Shown here one piece after another: positions 25,207-33,270 of a DNA stretch of 64,000 nucleotides (positions are counted from its first letter, which is position 1; every line of letters starts with the position of its first letter). The position numbers and the translations under genes are program-made. Origin of the DNA: a virus. The DNA is taken from IMG/VR virus record IMGVR_UViG_3300032093_000002, positions 248,001-312,000 of that record. One strand, written 5' to 3'. A model generated the notes under the pieces. That model had not been told where the DNA came from. It worked only from the letters and a program-made list of their open reading frames with translations, and ran no database searches.

Positions 25207-26807
25207 GTGTAATAATTGTTTGTTGTTTTTCTCTCAGTCCAAATCAAGTTTCCATCATCATCAAAATGAGAACCTGAGGAAAGTTTGATTCCGTTGTTAC
25301 AAACTTTTTCTATCGAGACTGTTTCGAATTTTTTATCCTCAAAGCAAGATAAGACAACTTCATCTAATTTCAATAGAACCTTACTCCAAGATGAATCAAG
25401 TTTTTGATTGAATTTTCCTAAAGTTTGAACTCTATCCACATGTATTTTGTCTATATTTTTCAGAAAAACAATTCTATATTCAATCGTTGCTCTTTCTGTG
25501 GAATCAATTGAATTTTTTCTAAGTGAAATTATCATGGAACCCGCTTTACCAATATATCCTTTTACACAGTTGGATTGATTAAAACTTTCATGATTATATT
25601 CTTCACTAGTTTTCAATAAGACAGGAAAAAAATCATCTAAAGGTTTTTCGATTCTGTCATAAAAATACTCAGGATAAAGTCTTATGTAAGACCCTTTACG
25701 ATAATGGTCCAATTTATCAGTCCAATCCAAGTGTTCTGCTTGGAATTTATTGTAATCATTACCATCAGTCGTCCACCTTGTTTCAGTCTCACCGAATTCT
25801 TTTAAGGAAGTGTAGGTTCTTACATGGTCATTAAATGTCCAATTGTTCATTGTGTCATTGAGAATCATTCCTTTAAAAACAGAATAAACTTTTTTCAATT
25901 CTTCGTTGGAAAGATAATTTTTGAAATTATCAGGTATTGATATGGATTTCCCTTGAGAACTTAGAATTTCTTTGATGATATCACCATCTTGATTTAACCA
26001 ATCCTCTCCGAATAATTTCTTAGCACAAGTATAAAGTTCAACATTGAGAAAATTTACTTCATGTAGATATTTTTTAAGTTTTTTTCCTTTAAAACTCCAA
26101 ACTTGCATAAATGTATCAACAATTTTCTTGTCATTTTTTTTCAAGATTTTTCTGTAATCCTTACCCCACATGAAATTCACATAAATCCAAAAATTATTTG
26201 GATACTTGAAACCCTTTTTGTCCAAATAGAATTTCATTAATTTTTCATCATTATCCAATTTATCCAAATTTAAATCTATTCTTTCGAAGAATTTATTAGC
26301 AACTTCGAAAATAACCTCAGATGAGTTGTCACAAAAATTGGAGAGATGATTTTTGATACTTGACAGTATAGAGGAAAAAGGGTTATTAGGAAAATAATTT
26401 CTTCGTATGGATTTAGTGAATTTTTTTTTCTTTTGGTAATTGTGCAAATATCCTCTATAAAAATCGCCCGTCTTTTTGTTTACGGTTAGAAATTCAACAT
26501 TTTTAGAGACTTTGAACCATGGCTTCCCAACCCCTCTGGCCTTTCCACCATAGAAAAATTTCAAGGATAATTTATCATCTTTTTCTTCAATTACAATCAT
26601 ACTGTAATACCTGTTTACAGCATAGATGGGGTTGGCAAAATTCTTTACGAATGTTTCCTCATCGTGAAATTTGTTTTCAATTACGAATAAAGGATGTCTC
26701 AAGTCCTCTGTTTCTCCAAAAACTATATTCCTCTCATTCAAAGATGAGTGGTCTCTATATTTTTCAGAAATGAATTTTGTAAAATTTACTTTATAGATTT
26801 CAGTCAT
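25194..26807 (-). CDS. PcfJ-like protein
   Basis: 537 residues. The C-terminal about 150 residues carry the PcfJ-like pattern: FNQSNCVKGYIGKAGSMIIS (NCVxGY), then RATIEYRI, then VQTLGKFNQKL. PcfJ-like proteins occur on conjugative plasmids and phages, and their function is not established. The N-terminal 350 residues are basic, Lys/Phe-rich and unassigned. It follows a weak -7-like TATATTTG and the terminator of the DUF932 unit, and it heads the redox gene cluster. Confidence 0.6.
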   Translation of the reverse strand: MTEIYKVNFTKFISEKYRDHSSLNERNIVFGETEDLRHPLFVIENKFHDEETFVKNFANPIYAVNRYYSMIVIEEKDDKLSLKFFYGGKARGVGKPWFKVSKNVEFLTVNKKTGDFYRGYLHNYQKKKKFTKSIRRNYFPNNPFSSILSSIKNHLSNFCDNSSEVIFEVANKFFERIDLNLDKLDNDEKLMKFYLDKKGFKYPNNFWIYVNFMWGKDYRKILKKNDKKIVDTFMQVWSFKGKKLKKYLHEVNFLNVELYTCAKKLFGEDWLNQDGDIIKEILSSQGKSISIPDNFKNYLSNEELKKVYSVFKGMILNDTMNNWTFNDHVRTYTSLKEFGETETRWTTDGNDYNKFQAEHLDWTDKLDHYRKGSYIRLYPEYFYDRIEKPLDDFFPVLLKTSEEYNHESFNQSNCVKGYIGKAGSMIISLRKNSIDSTERATIEYRIVFLKNIDKIHVDRVQTLGKFNQKLDSSWSKVLLKLDEVVLSCFEDKKFETVSIEKVCNNGIKLSSGSHFDDDGNLIWTERKTTNNYYTWDF

Positions 26808-26814
26808 TAGTATA

Positions 26815-26822
26815 CAAATATA
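26815..26822 (-). promoter_or_regulatory. possible -7 element (TATATTTG) of the PcfJ-like operon
   Basis: TATATTTG lies 7 nt before the ATG at 26807, but no TTTG is at 17-20 nt spacing. It would be a weak or activator-dependent promoter. Confidence 0.3.
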
Positions 26823-26823
26823 A

Positions 26824-26851
26824 TAAAAAAAGAAGGGAGAAAACTCCCTTC
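26824..26851 (-). terminator. intrinsic terminator after the DUF932 gene
   Basis: GAAGGGAG-TTTT-CTCCCTTC followed by seven T on the minus strand. Confidence 0.9.
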
Positions 26852-26856
26852 AAAAA

Positions 26857-27612
26857 TTAACCACAATATGATTCAGCCAATTCCCAAAGACCGGTGTTGA
26901 TTTTATTAATGGTTTGGAAGTTTTTCAATTCCTTCATTGTAACCAAACGACCTCTCTTGGATTGATATTTAGTTCCACCACGGACAAATTTTTCTTGAAT
27001 CACATTAAAGACTTTCCAAACAGAATTACCGCTATCAGCATCTCTCTCGGGACGAAGTAATTCTTCAACGTTTATTGAGGTAGGAACTGAACCTTTTTCC
27101 CAACGAAGGAGGGATGCCTTATTCATCATATCAATTGTTCTTTCTTCGTTGAGTTCTGTCGTTTCCATACGACCTACAGCTCTTTGGATAAGTGGGAGAC
27201 GGTCAGCGAACTCATCAGTGATTTGACGAACAACCCCCATGTCAACACGCATATGTTTAACAGAAATACTGTCAGCAACTGATGTTGGAACAGTAAGACC
27301 ATTTGAGCAAACCAAACGGAAAAGACCGGCGCTCACTGAAAAGGTGCTCATGCCATTGTGTGAATTTCGAATCACTGCCTCAACCAATGAATCTCCGACT
27401 TGAGGTAATTCTCCATTTCTTAAACGTAGTTCGTGACTCGAAAAACGACCTTGACCTATTTGTTTTGCGGAATAGAGTCTCCAACCTTCACGGTCAAAAT
27501 TTTCCAAAATTTCCATGGTTGGAACGAAGGTATACTTCTCAGACATTTTAGGGTCTGCACTTGTAGAGAAAACGGCGGGAACTGTGTTACGAATAGAATC
27601 GAGTGTAATCAT
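26857..27612 (-). CDS. DUF932 family phage/plasmid protein
   Basis: 251 residues. It contains the conserved central region of DUF932: GDSLVEAVIRNSHNG, then FRLVCSNGLTVP, then IKHM-type residues and TDEFADRL. DUF932 proteins are common on phages and plasmids, often near replication or recombination genes, and have no proven activity. It is an isolated single-gene unit with a very good host-type promoter 18 nt upstream and a strong terminator downstream, so early, high expression is likely. Confidence 0.85.
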   Translation of the reverse strand: MITLDSIRNTVPAVFSTSADPKMSEKYTFVPTMEILENFDREGWRLYSAKQIGQGRFSSHELRLRNGELPQVGDSLVEAVIRNSHNGMSTFSVSAGLFRLVCSNGLTVPTSVADSISVKHMRVDMGVVRQITDEFADRLPLIQRAVGRMETTELNEERTIDMMNKASLLRWEKGSVPTSINVEELLRPERDADSGNSVWKVFNVIQEKFVRGGTKYQSKRGRLVTMKELKNFQTINKINTGLWELAESYCG

Positions 27613-27630
27613 GTTTATTAATTTAGATTA

Positions 27631-27660
27631 CAAAGATACAGTATTAATTTGAATTACAAA
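27631..27660 (-). promoter_or_regulatory. Bacteroidota-type promoter of the DUF932 gene
   Basis: On the minus strand TTTG (27660-27657), an 18-nt spacer and TATCTTTG (27638-27631). The predicted leader is only about 12 nt and has no Shine-Dalgarno sequence. Confidence 0.75.
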
Positions 27661-27662
27661 AA

Positions 27663-27941
27663 TTAATTTAAACAAACTAGACCAAATTTAGTCTTGAAGA
27701 AAGGTGCAAATAATTCTTTAGTTTCGATTGGTTTCTGATTAAGCTCTCTACACACGTCAATGAGTTGTTTCTGAGTTAAACTAACCTCTTTACCATTTTC
27801 GATATTATCAAAGGCTACCTCACGAATCTTTACATAAAATTCTTCTTCCTTGTCTTTTGGAATAAGATTAAATAAGTCTTTTGGATTTTCCTTGAAAAAC
27901 TTGACGATGTTATTCATATATATGTCAACATCTACGCTCAT
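27663..27941 (-). CDS. hypothetical protein, 92 aa
   Basis: The start MSVDVDIYMNNIVKFF at 27941 is preferred over upstream in-frame starts, which lie inside the LRR gene. A helical protein with ENPKDLFNLIPKDKEEEFY and SLTQKQLIDVCRELN, a typical phage hypothetical; no catalytic motif. It lies 10 nt after the LRR/WCT gene and may be co-transcribed with it. Confidence 0.6.
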   Translation of the reverse strand: MSVDVDIYMNNIVKFFKENPKDLFNLIPKDKEEEFYVKIREVAFDNIENGKEVSLTQKQLIDVCRELNQKPIETKELFAPFFKTKFGLVCLN

Positions 27942-27951
27942 AGTGAAATGA

Positions 27952-29274
27952 TTATTCCTCACCTTCCAAATCCCACATATTGTTACCCATGTCACTACCT
28001 TTTCTTTTGATACATTCAGGAACTTGACAATTGTCACTTCCTTTCAGATTAATAAAGAAAAGACTCGGCATGTTACACACACATTCAGGGATAGAAGTAA
28101 GTTGTTTGTTATTAATAAGTGCTAAGAACTTCAACTTTGGTAATTCACAAATTGAATCGGGCACAGTTTCAACACAATTATCAAGTAATATCATTCTCAA
28201 GTCTTTGAATCTAGAAATCGATTCAGGAATGTTAATAATAATATTATTTTTGTCTCTATTTTGGATTTGAAATTCAGTCAAGGTAGATGGTAAGTTATCT
28301 ATCAAATCGTCTAAACCATAAAGGGCAATGAATTTTCCAATTGCACCATGAGAAAAACTATCAATAACAAGTTTTTCACCTCCAACAGTCAAACCTTTTG
28401 CAAATTCTGGTTTGAATAACGGTTTCAATTCAGACATTCTTCCATTGAGTAGCCCAACTAAATCTTGTTGACGGTCATCCTTGTCCATAAATTGATTGGA
28501 TGGGAAATGGAATTGAAATCTTTCAACAGGTAAACCTGTTTCAGAGGCTTTGTTAGGGTCATTTGGATTGAACACAACATATAATGGACCGTCCTTAATA
28601 TATCTATCAAACCAAGACAATCCAGGTGCAGAAGTGCACCATCTAGTCTCTCTATTATTTCCACCGTAAAAACATGCGGCTTCTTTTCCTGATAAACCCT
28701 TGTCTTCAATCTTAATCACTCTCCAATCTTCACCGTCATACATGAGTTCAGCACCAGGGTGAACTTCGGCAGTTTTTCTTTCTGCTTTAGTTGTTGTTGC
28801 CATCGTAAGGTCGAAGTCTTTAACTTCGTCATACAATTGGTCAGGAGTCAACTTCATTATATCCCTTTTTTCCAAAGGAATACGTTTGTAAAATCTTCCG
28901 AATTTCTTCAAATCATCTGTAACCTTATACAGGTCTTCCAAGAATGTTTCCTTTACTTGAGCAAGTTCTCTTTCATAACCCGTATCACCAGGTTGTCTTT
29001 CAGTCTTAACGTTCAAGAAACTTTTGATGAGCCAGTTAACATACTTACCTGCCTTTATTTTTTCAAGTTCTTTGGAGTCTGCACTCTCAGGGTCAACGTT
29101 ATTTAATTTAGTGGTAGGGTCTGCCTGCACCAATTTTAAAAATTCAGCCACGGTCATCTTGGGCTTTTGTTTTTTTCCCTTCTTGTCTTCAGTAGGTTTT
29201 GTTAAAGCATTTCTCAAAATCTCAAATCTTGATTGCTCCAACAAAATATCTTTAAGTAATGATGTAAATTTCAT
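27952..29274 (-). CDS. LRR protein with WCT domain, probable packaged effector
   Basis: 440 residues. The leader MKFTSLLKDILLEQSRF resembles a capsid-targeting sequence. Residues about 165-250 hold the WCT module (YDGEDWRVIKIED, RETRWCTSAPG, then KDGPLYVVFNP and FQFHFP), shared with the gene at 11312. The C-terminal about 110 residues are leucine-rich repeats (IPESISRFKDLRMILLDN, CELPKLKFLALINN, CNMPSLFFINLKG), a host-protein-binding scaffold common in bacterial effectors. A late-type box lies upstream. The combination suggests an injected protein that targets a host factor; this is inference. Confidence 0.65.
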   Translation of the reverse strand: MKFTSLLKDILLEQSRFEILRNALTKPTEDKKGKKQKPKMTVAEFLKLVQADPTTKLNNVDPESADSKELEKIKAGKYVNWLIKSFLNVKTERQPGDTGYERELAQVKETFLEDLYKVTDDLKKFGRFYKRIPLEKRDIMKLTPDQLYDEVKDFDLTMATTTKAERKTAEVHPGAELMYDGEDWRVIKIEDKGLSGKEAACFYGGNNRETRWCTSAPGLSWFDRYIKDGPLYVVFNPNDPNKASETGLPVERFQFHFPSNQFMDKDDRQQDLVGLLNGRMSELKPLFKPEFAKGLTVGGEKLVIDSFSHGAIGKFIALYGLDDLIDNLPSTLTEFQIQNRDKNNIIINIPESISRFKDLRMILLDNCVETVPDSICELPKLKFLALINNKQLTSIPECVCNMPSLFFINLKGSDNCQVPECIKRKGSDMGNNMWDLEGEE

Positions 29275-29291
29275 CTACCACGAATTTATTA

Positions 29292-29298
29292 ATAAATA
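29292..29298 (-). promoter_or_regulatory. TATTTAT late-type box upstream of the LRR/WCT gene
   Basis: On the minus strand ATATATTTATTAAT lies 17 nt before the ATG. No -33 element is seen. Confidence 0.45.
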
Positions 29299-29318
29299 TA
29301 TTGATTACACAAAAATAA

Positions 29319-30158
29319 CTAATAATTCAATATCAAGAGCTCTTCACCCATATTTTGTTTCGTCCCTTTTTTCGCAGCAGCTGCTTTAGCAAACTTCTTC
29401 TTTTCCCATCTGAATCTATCTGTTGAATACCATTGACTTAAAAGGTCAAAATCGTAGTAAGATAAACTAAACTTACTTTGGACTGAATTCAACACATTTG
29501 CCAATCTTTCGTGGTCTGCTCTGTCGAAATCATGGTTGGAATAGTAATTTTCAGTTTTCCAATATGGTGGGTCCAAGTAAATATAAGTTGACGGGGAGTC
29601 GTATTTCTCTATAACCTTTTGGAAATCCATATTTTCAACATGAGTAATCTTATTAAAGTGTTCGACCCATTTTGGATTAGATAGTTTGTCTCTGAAAGAC
29701 AAATATTTTGAACGATACTTTCCCTTCAAATCTATAAAGTTAGAAGTTTCAGGTTTACTTCCACTGAACACTTGAGTGACAATGTAAACGTATTTTGCAG
29801 CAACTTCGTAGTCAGGGTAATTTATAGTAAATCCCGATGAAAATAATTCAGTTTGATACTCTCTGAATCTATCCTTGTAACTTATGTCTGTAACTAATTT
29901 ACCAAACTCTTGAACCGGTATGGTGTCCAAAACTCTTTGGAGTTCAGCAGGATTCTGAACACATTGAAATAGATTGTAGTTTAGTGGGTTGAAGTCATTG
30001 TAGACCACTCGTTTGAGGTTTGTGAATTTTTCTAAATTCATGTTGAAATAACACCAAAACATTCCCCCGAATGTTTCGACATATGTTTCCATATCCTCAG
30101 GATAGTATTCGACTATCCATTTTCCAATTTTTGATTTTCCTCCGATATAACTTAACAT
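29319..30158 (-). CDS. DNA adenine methylase (Dam/D12 class)
   Basis: 279 residues. The N-terminus MLSYIGGKSKIGKWI is the SAM-binding region with target-recognition start typical of D12 (alpha-class) enzymes. VVYNDFNPL is the motif that contacts SAM, and the catalytic motif is YLDPPYWKTENYY (DPPY). It methylates adenine N6. T4-like phages carry Dam for protection or gene control. The C-terminus (KKFAKAAAAKKGTKQNMGE) is basic. It stands alone, 44 nt from the LRR gene. Confidence 0.9.
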   Translation of the reverse strand: MLSYIGGKSKIGKWIVEYYPEDMETYVETFGGMFWCYFNMNLEKFTNLKRVVYNDFNPLNYNLFQCVQNPAELQRVLDTIPVQEFGKLVTDISYKDRFREYQTELFSSGFTINYPDYEVAAKYVYIVTQVFSGSKPETSNFIDLKGKYRSKYLSFRDKLSNPKWVEHFNKITHVENMDFQKVIEKYDSPSTYIYLDPPYWKTENYYSNHDFDRADHERLANVLNSVQSKFSLSYYDFDLLSQWYSTDRFRWEKKKFAKAAAAKKGTKQNMGEELLILNY

Positions 30159-30194
30159 ATAAGAAATATAATAAAAAAAATCAAAAAAGCAAAT

Positions 30195-30371
30195 TTAGTT
30201 ATAACAATTTTTGTAAGGTCTACATGAAGCTTTCTGAGTAAATCCCATATCTGAGCATGATGTAGATTTACAATATGATTTACTATATTTCCTTGGTTTC
30301 TTAAATTTCTTTTGTTCTTTCTCGTCCAAATATTGGTAAAGAACTCTTTTAATAATTTGTTCCAAAATCAT
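30195..30371 (-). CDS. 58-aa basic Cys-containing protein
   Basis: ATG at 30371 to TAA at 30195. After a helical start (MILEQIIKRVLYQYL) it has a Lys-rich stretch and then a conserved-looking C-terminus, YCKSTSCSDMGFTQKASC, followed by CYN: four Cys that could bind zinc. I believe this GFTQKASC tail recurs in other marine and freshwater phage proteins, from memory only. A TATTTAT box lies 4 nt before the ATG. Confidence 0.65.
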   Translation of the reverse strand: MILEQIIKRVLYQYLDEKEQKKFKKPRKYSKSYCKSTSCSDMGFTQKASCRPYKNCYN

Positions 30372-30375
30372 AATT

Positions 30376-30382
30376 ATAAATA
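30376..30382 (-). promoter_or_regulatory. TATTTAT late-type box before the 58-aa gene
   Basis: On the minus strand TATTTAT + 4 nt + ATG. It overlaps the first base of the divergent small ORF at 30382. Confidence 0.4.
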
Positions 30383-30522
30383 TGGCATGTAGTAGTTGTA
30401 AATCAAATCGTCCAATAAATAGAGTTAAATGGGGCGTGTTAATTTTAGGAAGTTATATTGTTTTCTCATCTGTTTACGGAACAATCGAAATATTCAAAAT
30501 TATAATAGAATTTTTTAAATAG
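30382..30522 (+). CDS. 46-aa small membrane protein with CSSCK motif
   Basis: It starts MACSSCKSNRPINRVK, a CxxC motif, followed by one membrane helix (WGVLILGSYIVFSSVYG) and a short hydrophobic tail ending EFFK. It is divergent from the 58-aa gene and convergent with dnaJ (8-nt overlap). The start codon overlaps the other strand's TATTTAT box, so its own expression signal is unclear. Confidence 0.5.
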   Translation: MACSSCKSNRPINRVKWGVLILGSYIVFSSVYGTIEIFKIIIEFFK

Positions 30523-31435
30523 GTCTCTCGAATTTCAAATTGAGTTTAACATAAAAATCACCACCTTTATATCCTTTTCCTCTTAATCTTAAAGGTTTAG
30601 ATGTGTCTATTATTTTTGGTGCTTGTAAATTTAAATCACCATCTGGATGTGGAATTAAAAATTTATCATTTTGTATTTGTTCCAAATTCAGTGTCAAATT
30701 ATAAACCAAATCTGAATTAATCTTTTCAAACCCATCTTTCGGGACCATTTCCACTTGAATTACCAAATCCCCCATACCTCCGTTTTTGAAATCACCCAAG
30801 TTTGGTAGTTTGAGAAACTGTCCACTATCAATACCTTGTGGGACTTTGACCCTAATGCTATGAATGGTCTGACTTGTTCCTTTTCCACCACACAAATAAC
30901 ACCTTTCAACTAAAATGGTTCCTTGACCATTGCAGTTCCCGCAAATTGTCCTTATTTGTTGAACCATGAATCCTGTCCCAAATGTTTTGATAAAGAAACC
31001 TTGACCACCGCAAGACCCACAGGTTTGATGCTGGCCCCCGTTACCTTGACAAGAATTACACGGAATATCTCTACTATATTGAATTTCCTTTTCCCCACCC
31101 AAATAGGATTCAATTGGTGAAACTTGAAGTCTCACAACTTTGTCTGGTGCATGCCTCGGTCTTTGTCCTTGGAAATGAGGATTGCGACCAAACATGTTAT
31201 CAAAGAAACTCTCAAAATTGGTTCCTTGATATGGGTTGGACTTTTGATTATTATACTGAGCTCTTTTTTCTCTGTCTCCCAAAACTTCGTAAGCTTCGTT
31301 TATCTCTTTAAATTTTTCAGCACCATCGGGATTGATGTCAGGATGAAATCTTTTTGAGAGGTTTCTGTAACTCTTTTTGATTTCATCTTCTGAGGCATTC
31401 TCTTCAACTTCTAGAATTTTGTAGTAATTTTTCAT
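30515..31435 (-). CDS. dnaJ: DnaJ-type co-chaperone with zinc domain
   Basis: 306 residues. The J domain is at residues 1-65 with the HPD motif (RFHPDINPDG) needed to stimulate DnaK ATPase. A Gly/Phe-rich linker (NPYQGTNFESFF) and a zinc domain of CxxCxGxG repeats (CNSCQGNGG, CGSCGGQG, CGNCNGQG, CYLCGGKG) follow, then the beta-rich C-terminal substrate-binding domain. It is shorter than host DnaJ (about 370-390) and probably lacks the dimerisation tail. A phage DnaJ would redirect the host DnaK machine towards phage proteins. Its start lies only 2 nt from the divergent gene at 31438. Confidence 0.95.
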   Translation of the reverse strand: MKNYYKILEVEENASEDEIKKSYRNLSKRFHPDINPDGAEKFKEINEAYEVLGDREKRAQYNNQKSNPYQGTNFESFFDNMFGRNPHFQGQRPRHAPDKVVRLQVSPIESYLGGEKEIQYSRDIPCNSCQGNGGQHQTCGSCGGQGFFIKTFGTGFMVQQIRTICGNCNGQGTILVERCYLCGGKGTSQTIHSIRVKVPQGIDSGQFLKLPNLGDFKNGGMGDLVIQVEMVPKDGFEKINSDLVYNLTLNLEQIQNDKFLIPHPDGDLNLQAPKIIDTSKPLRLRGKGYKGGDFYVKLNLKFERPI

Positions 31436-31437
31436 AT

Positions 31438-32082
31438 ATGGCTAATTACCTCGTGGTATTATTCAAGGATAAAAAAAAGAAAAGAATAATAAATAAGTTT
31501 ATCACCCCTTCCAAGGCTAAGGATTTTTTCAACAAAAAAATGAAAGAATCCAGTGACGTAATTTTTGATGTAAAATATGAATCAGGAAAGGAAGTCGACT
31601 ATGAAATGGGTATAATACATATGAGTTCAAAACAAGAAGTGCCAATCTATCTAACCGACGATTTGGGTAGAAATTTGAGAGTAAAACTTGATGAACCTGG
31701 TATGACATTGATTTTAATATCTCCATACAAAAAGGAGGAAAAGGTTTTCGACATTCAAACGAAAAAGAAGATAGAAGTCCAAAGGTTGATAAAAACTTAT
31801 TTGAAGGGCGAAGGTGTAAAAATGATATCAATGTTGAATAATAAGGTTATCATTCAAGATGAGGAAAAAGTCTTTTTGTTCACTTTGAAAAATGAATCAG
31901 AAGCATCACGTTTTATTGATTGTCTATCAAATTACTTTTGGAAAATCAAAAGGGGTGATTGTCTGTTTGTTAAGGACTTTTCTAAACCACAGAAAAAATA
32001 CTTATATCAATTGTTGGAAAATAAAGGATTTGATAAGTCCATCTTATACAGAAGATTTACTTCTCTTCCTCATCAAGAATAA
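31438..32082 (+). CDS. hypothetical protein, 214 aa
   Basis: It begins MANYLVVLFKDKKKKRIINKFITPSKAKDFF, a beta-strand plus basic helix, and continues as mixed alpha/beta with many Lys. A central DLGRNLRVKLDEPGMTLI segment looks beta-rich. No family is recognised. The divergent arrangement with dnaJ leaves no room for promoters between them, so its promoter must lie inside dnaJ. It overlaps the convergent 32057 gene by 26 nt. Confidence 0.6.
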   Translation: MANYLVVLFKDKKKKRIINKFITPSKAKDFFNKKMKESSDVIFDVKYESGKEVDYEMGIIHMSSKQEVPIYLTDDLGRNLRVKLDEPGMTLILISPYKKEEKVFDIQTKKKIEVQRLIKTYLKGEGVKMISMLNNKVIIQDEEKVFLFTLKNESEASRFIDCLSNYFWKIKRGDCLFVKDFSKPQKKYLYQLLENKGFDKSILYRRFTSLPHQE

Positions 32083-32287
32083 AGTGAAATTCAGTTCCTG
32101 AGATGTCTATTGAAAATTGTTTGTGATGTCTTTCAATCTCTCTGAAATGATTAATGACTTTGGTATATTCTTCCTTTTTCAGCTCGAATATCATTGTTGC
32201 TTTTCCGACAAAAACGTTTTGACAAGCGTCGGCAATCAAAGCTAACTTTTCTAATTCCCCAAAATCAGTATTTTTATTTTCTGCCAT
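32057..32287 (-). CDS. hypothetical protein, 76 aa
   Basis: A small alpha/beta protein: a helix (FGELEKLALIADACQNVFVG), a strand (KATMIFEL), a helix (YTKVINHFREIERHH) and a strand pair (FSIDISGTEFHFIL). This fold pattern is common in small phage proteins; no function is recognised. It overlaps the upstream small gene by 37 nt and the convergent gene by 26 nt. Confidence 0.6.
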   Translation of the reverse strand: MAENKNTDFGELEKLALIADACQNVFVGKATMIFELKKEEYTKVINHFREIERHHKQFSIDISGTEFHFILDEEEK

Positions 32288-32439
32288 AAGGTTAGTTTTT
32301 TTGGTTTGGGAAATATGTCTTCTTTATTCAACTTTTTTATTTGACGTATGAAGCTTTCTTTTTCCCTTTCCAATTCTTTTTTATCCTTCGCTTTCTCGCT
32401 GTTCAGCCATTGTAATATCTTCTCCTGTCTCTGACTCAT
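32251..32439 (-). CDS. 62-aa charged helical protein
   Basis: Highly charged and helical (KAKDKKELEREKESFIRQ), ending in a short hydrophobic and basic segment (LTLWQKIKILILGN) that could bind membrane. It overlaps the preceding gene by 59 nt and the following by 37 nt. Such overlaps are longer than elsewhere in the genome, so its reality is moderately supported. Confidence 0.45.
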   Translation of the reverse strand: MSQRQEKILQWLNSEKAKDKKELEREKESFIRQIKKLNKEDIFPKPKKLTLWQKIKILILGN

Positions 32440-32830
32440 CGTTAATTTCTAATTCAGTTTGTTCTAATTCGAAATCGAAATATAATGTTTTAAGTTTATC
32501 TAAATCAGTCTTTTCGAAAGTTTCTTTCAACTGTTCTATTGTATGTTTGAAAAGTTTTTCTTTGATTTCTTTTTCTTTATTCAATTTAATTATTTTTGAA
32601 ATCTTAGACAAGGTAGAAGAGGTGTTGGCCTCATCCAAGGGTGTAACGAACGAAATCCCTTTTTTATTGGAATCCTCTGTTTCGAAAGAAACTACTTGTC
32701 CTTCCTCAACCATACTCTTTGGAATTACCCATTTAGAAGGAAACTCTATGTCGAAACTCAAATAGGTTTTGAGCTTCCTGATTGAACGTATGTATTCAAT
32801 GAACGGGGCTATTTCTTTGTAAAAACTCAT
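32381..32830 (-). CDS. hypothetical protein, 149 aa
   Basis: It begins MSFYKEIAPFIEYIRSIRKLKTYLSFDIEFPSKW; the first 70 residues look alpha/beta, followed by a Lys/Glu-rich helix (KLNKEKEIKEKLFKHTIEQL) and an acidic C-terminus. The start overlaps the upstream membrane gene as ATGA. No motif is recognised. Confidence 0.6.
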   Translation of the reverse strand: MSFYKEIAPFIEYIRSIRKLKTYLSFDIEFPSKWVIPKSMVEEGQVVSFETEDSNKKGISFVTPLDEANTSSTLSKISKIIKLNKEKEIKEKLFKHTIEQLKETFEKTDLDKLKTLYFDFELEQTELEINDESETGEDITMAEQRESEG

Positions 32831-33015
32831 TTCGTAATAAGATATGTTATTATGTAACTCAACGATAAACCTAAGAAGATAAGTTCCCTGTTACTATAAA
32901 CCATTGGTTTTGGTTCTTTTTGTAACAGGGCGCTTAAAAATTTTGTGACATTTTTTAATGTTACTAATATTGTGAAAACAAATATAAAAATATATATCGT
33001 TTCAATATTATGCAT
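32827..33015 (-). CDS. 62-aa two-span membrane protein
   Basis: The start MHNIETIYIFIFVF at 33015 is preferred to 33048 because it overlaps the histone-like gene only at its last codons. Two membrane helices (IYIFIFVFTILVTL and LIFLGLSLSYIITYLI) are separated by a basic loop. No function is recognised. Confidence 0.6.
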   Translation of the reverse strand: MHNIETIYIFIFVFTILVTLKNVTKFLSALLQKEPKPMVYSNRELIFLGLSLSYIITYLITK

Positions 33016-33190
33016 TATCCTCTGTCTTTTTGTGTTCAAGAATTTCACCTCTGAGTTTCTGTAAAAGAGCTTTCAATTCTTGTGCAGATTTTCTTGCTCT
33101 TGTTCCCGCACTCTTATTTCCTTTGAAAAACTTTGTTGTGTCAACTGAAAGTAGTTCGGTCAATTCTTTGATTTTTTCTAATGTTTCCAT
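33008..33190 (-). CDS. histone H1-like (Hc1-type) DNA-binding protein
   Basis: 60 residues: METLEKIKELTELLSVD, then KFFKGNKSAGTRARKSAQEL and KALLQKLRGEILEHK. The order short helix - KFFKGNKSAGTRxRKxxQELK - helix matches the small Hc1-like histones that are widespread in Bacteroidota and related to chlamydial Hc1. The basic GNKSAGTRARK core is the expected DNA contact. A phage copy could compact or mark phage DNA or compete with the host histone. It supports a Bacteroidota host. The following membrane gene overlaps its stop. Confidence 0.75.
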   Translation of the reverse strand: METLEKIKELTELLSVDTTKFFKGNKSAGTRARKSAQELKALLQKLRGEILEHKKTEDNA

Positions 33191-33270
33191 TTTTCTATGG
33201 TTATAGTTGTTTATTAATAGTTATAATATTAACTTTTTTACGTCTGGTGTAAATAGAATCAAGATTTTTT

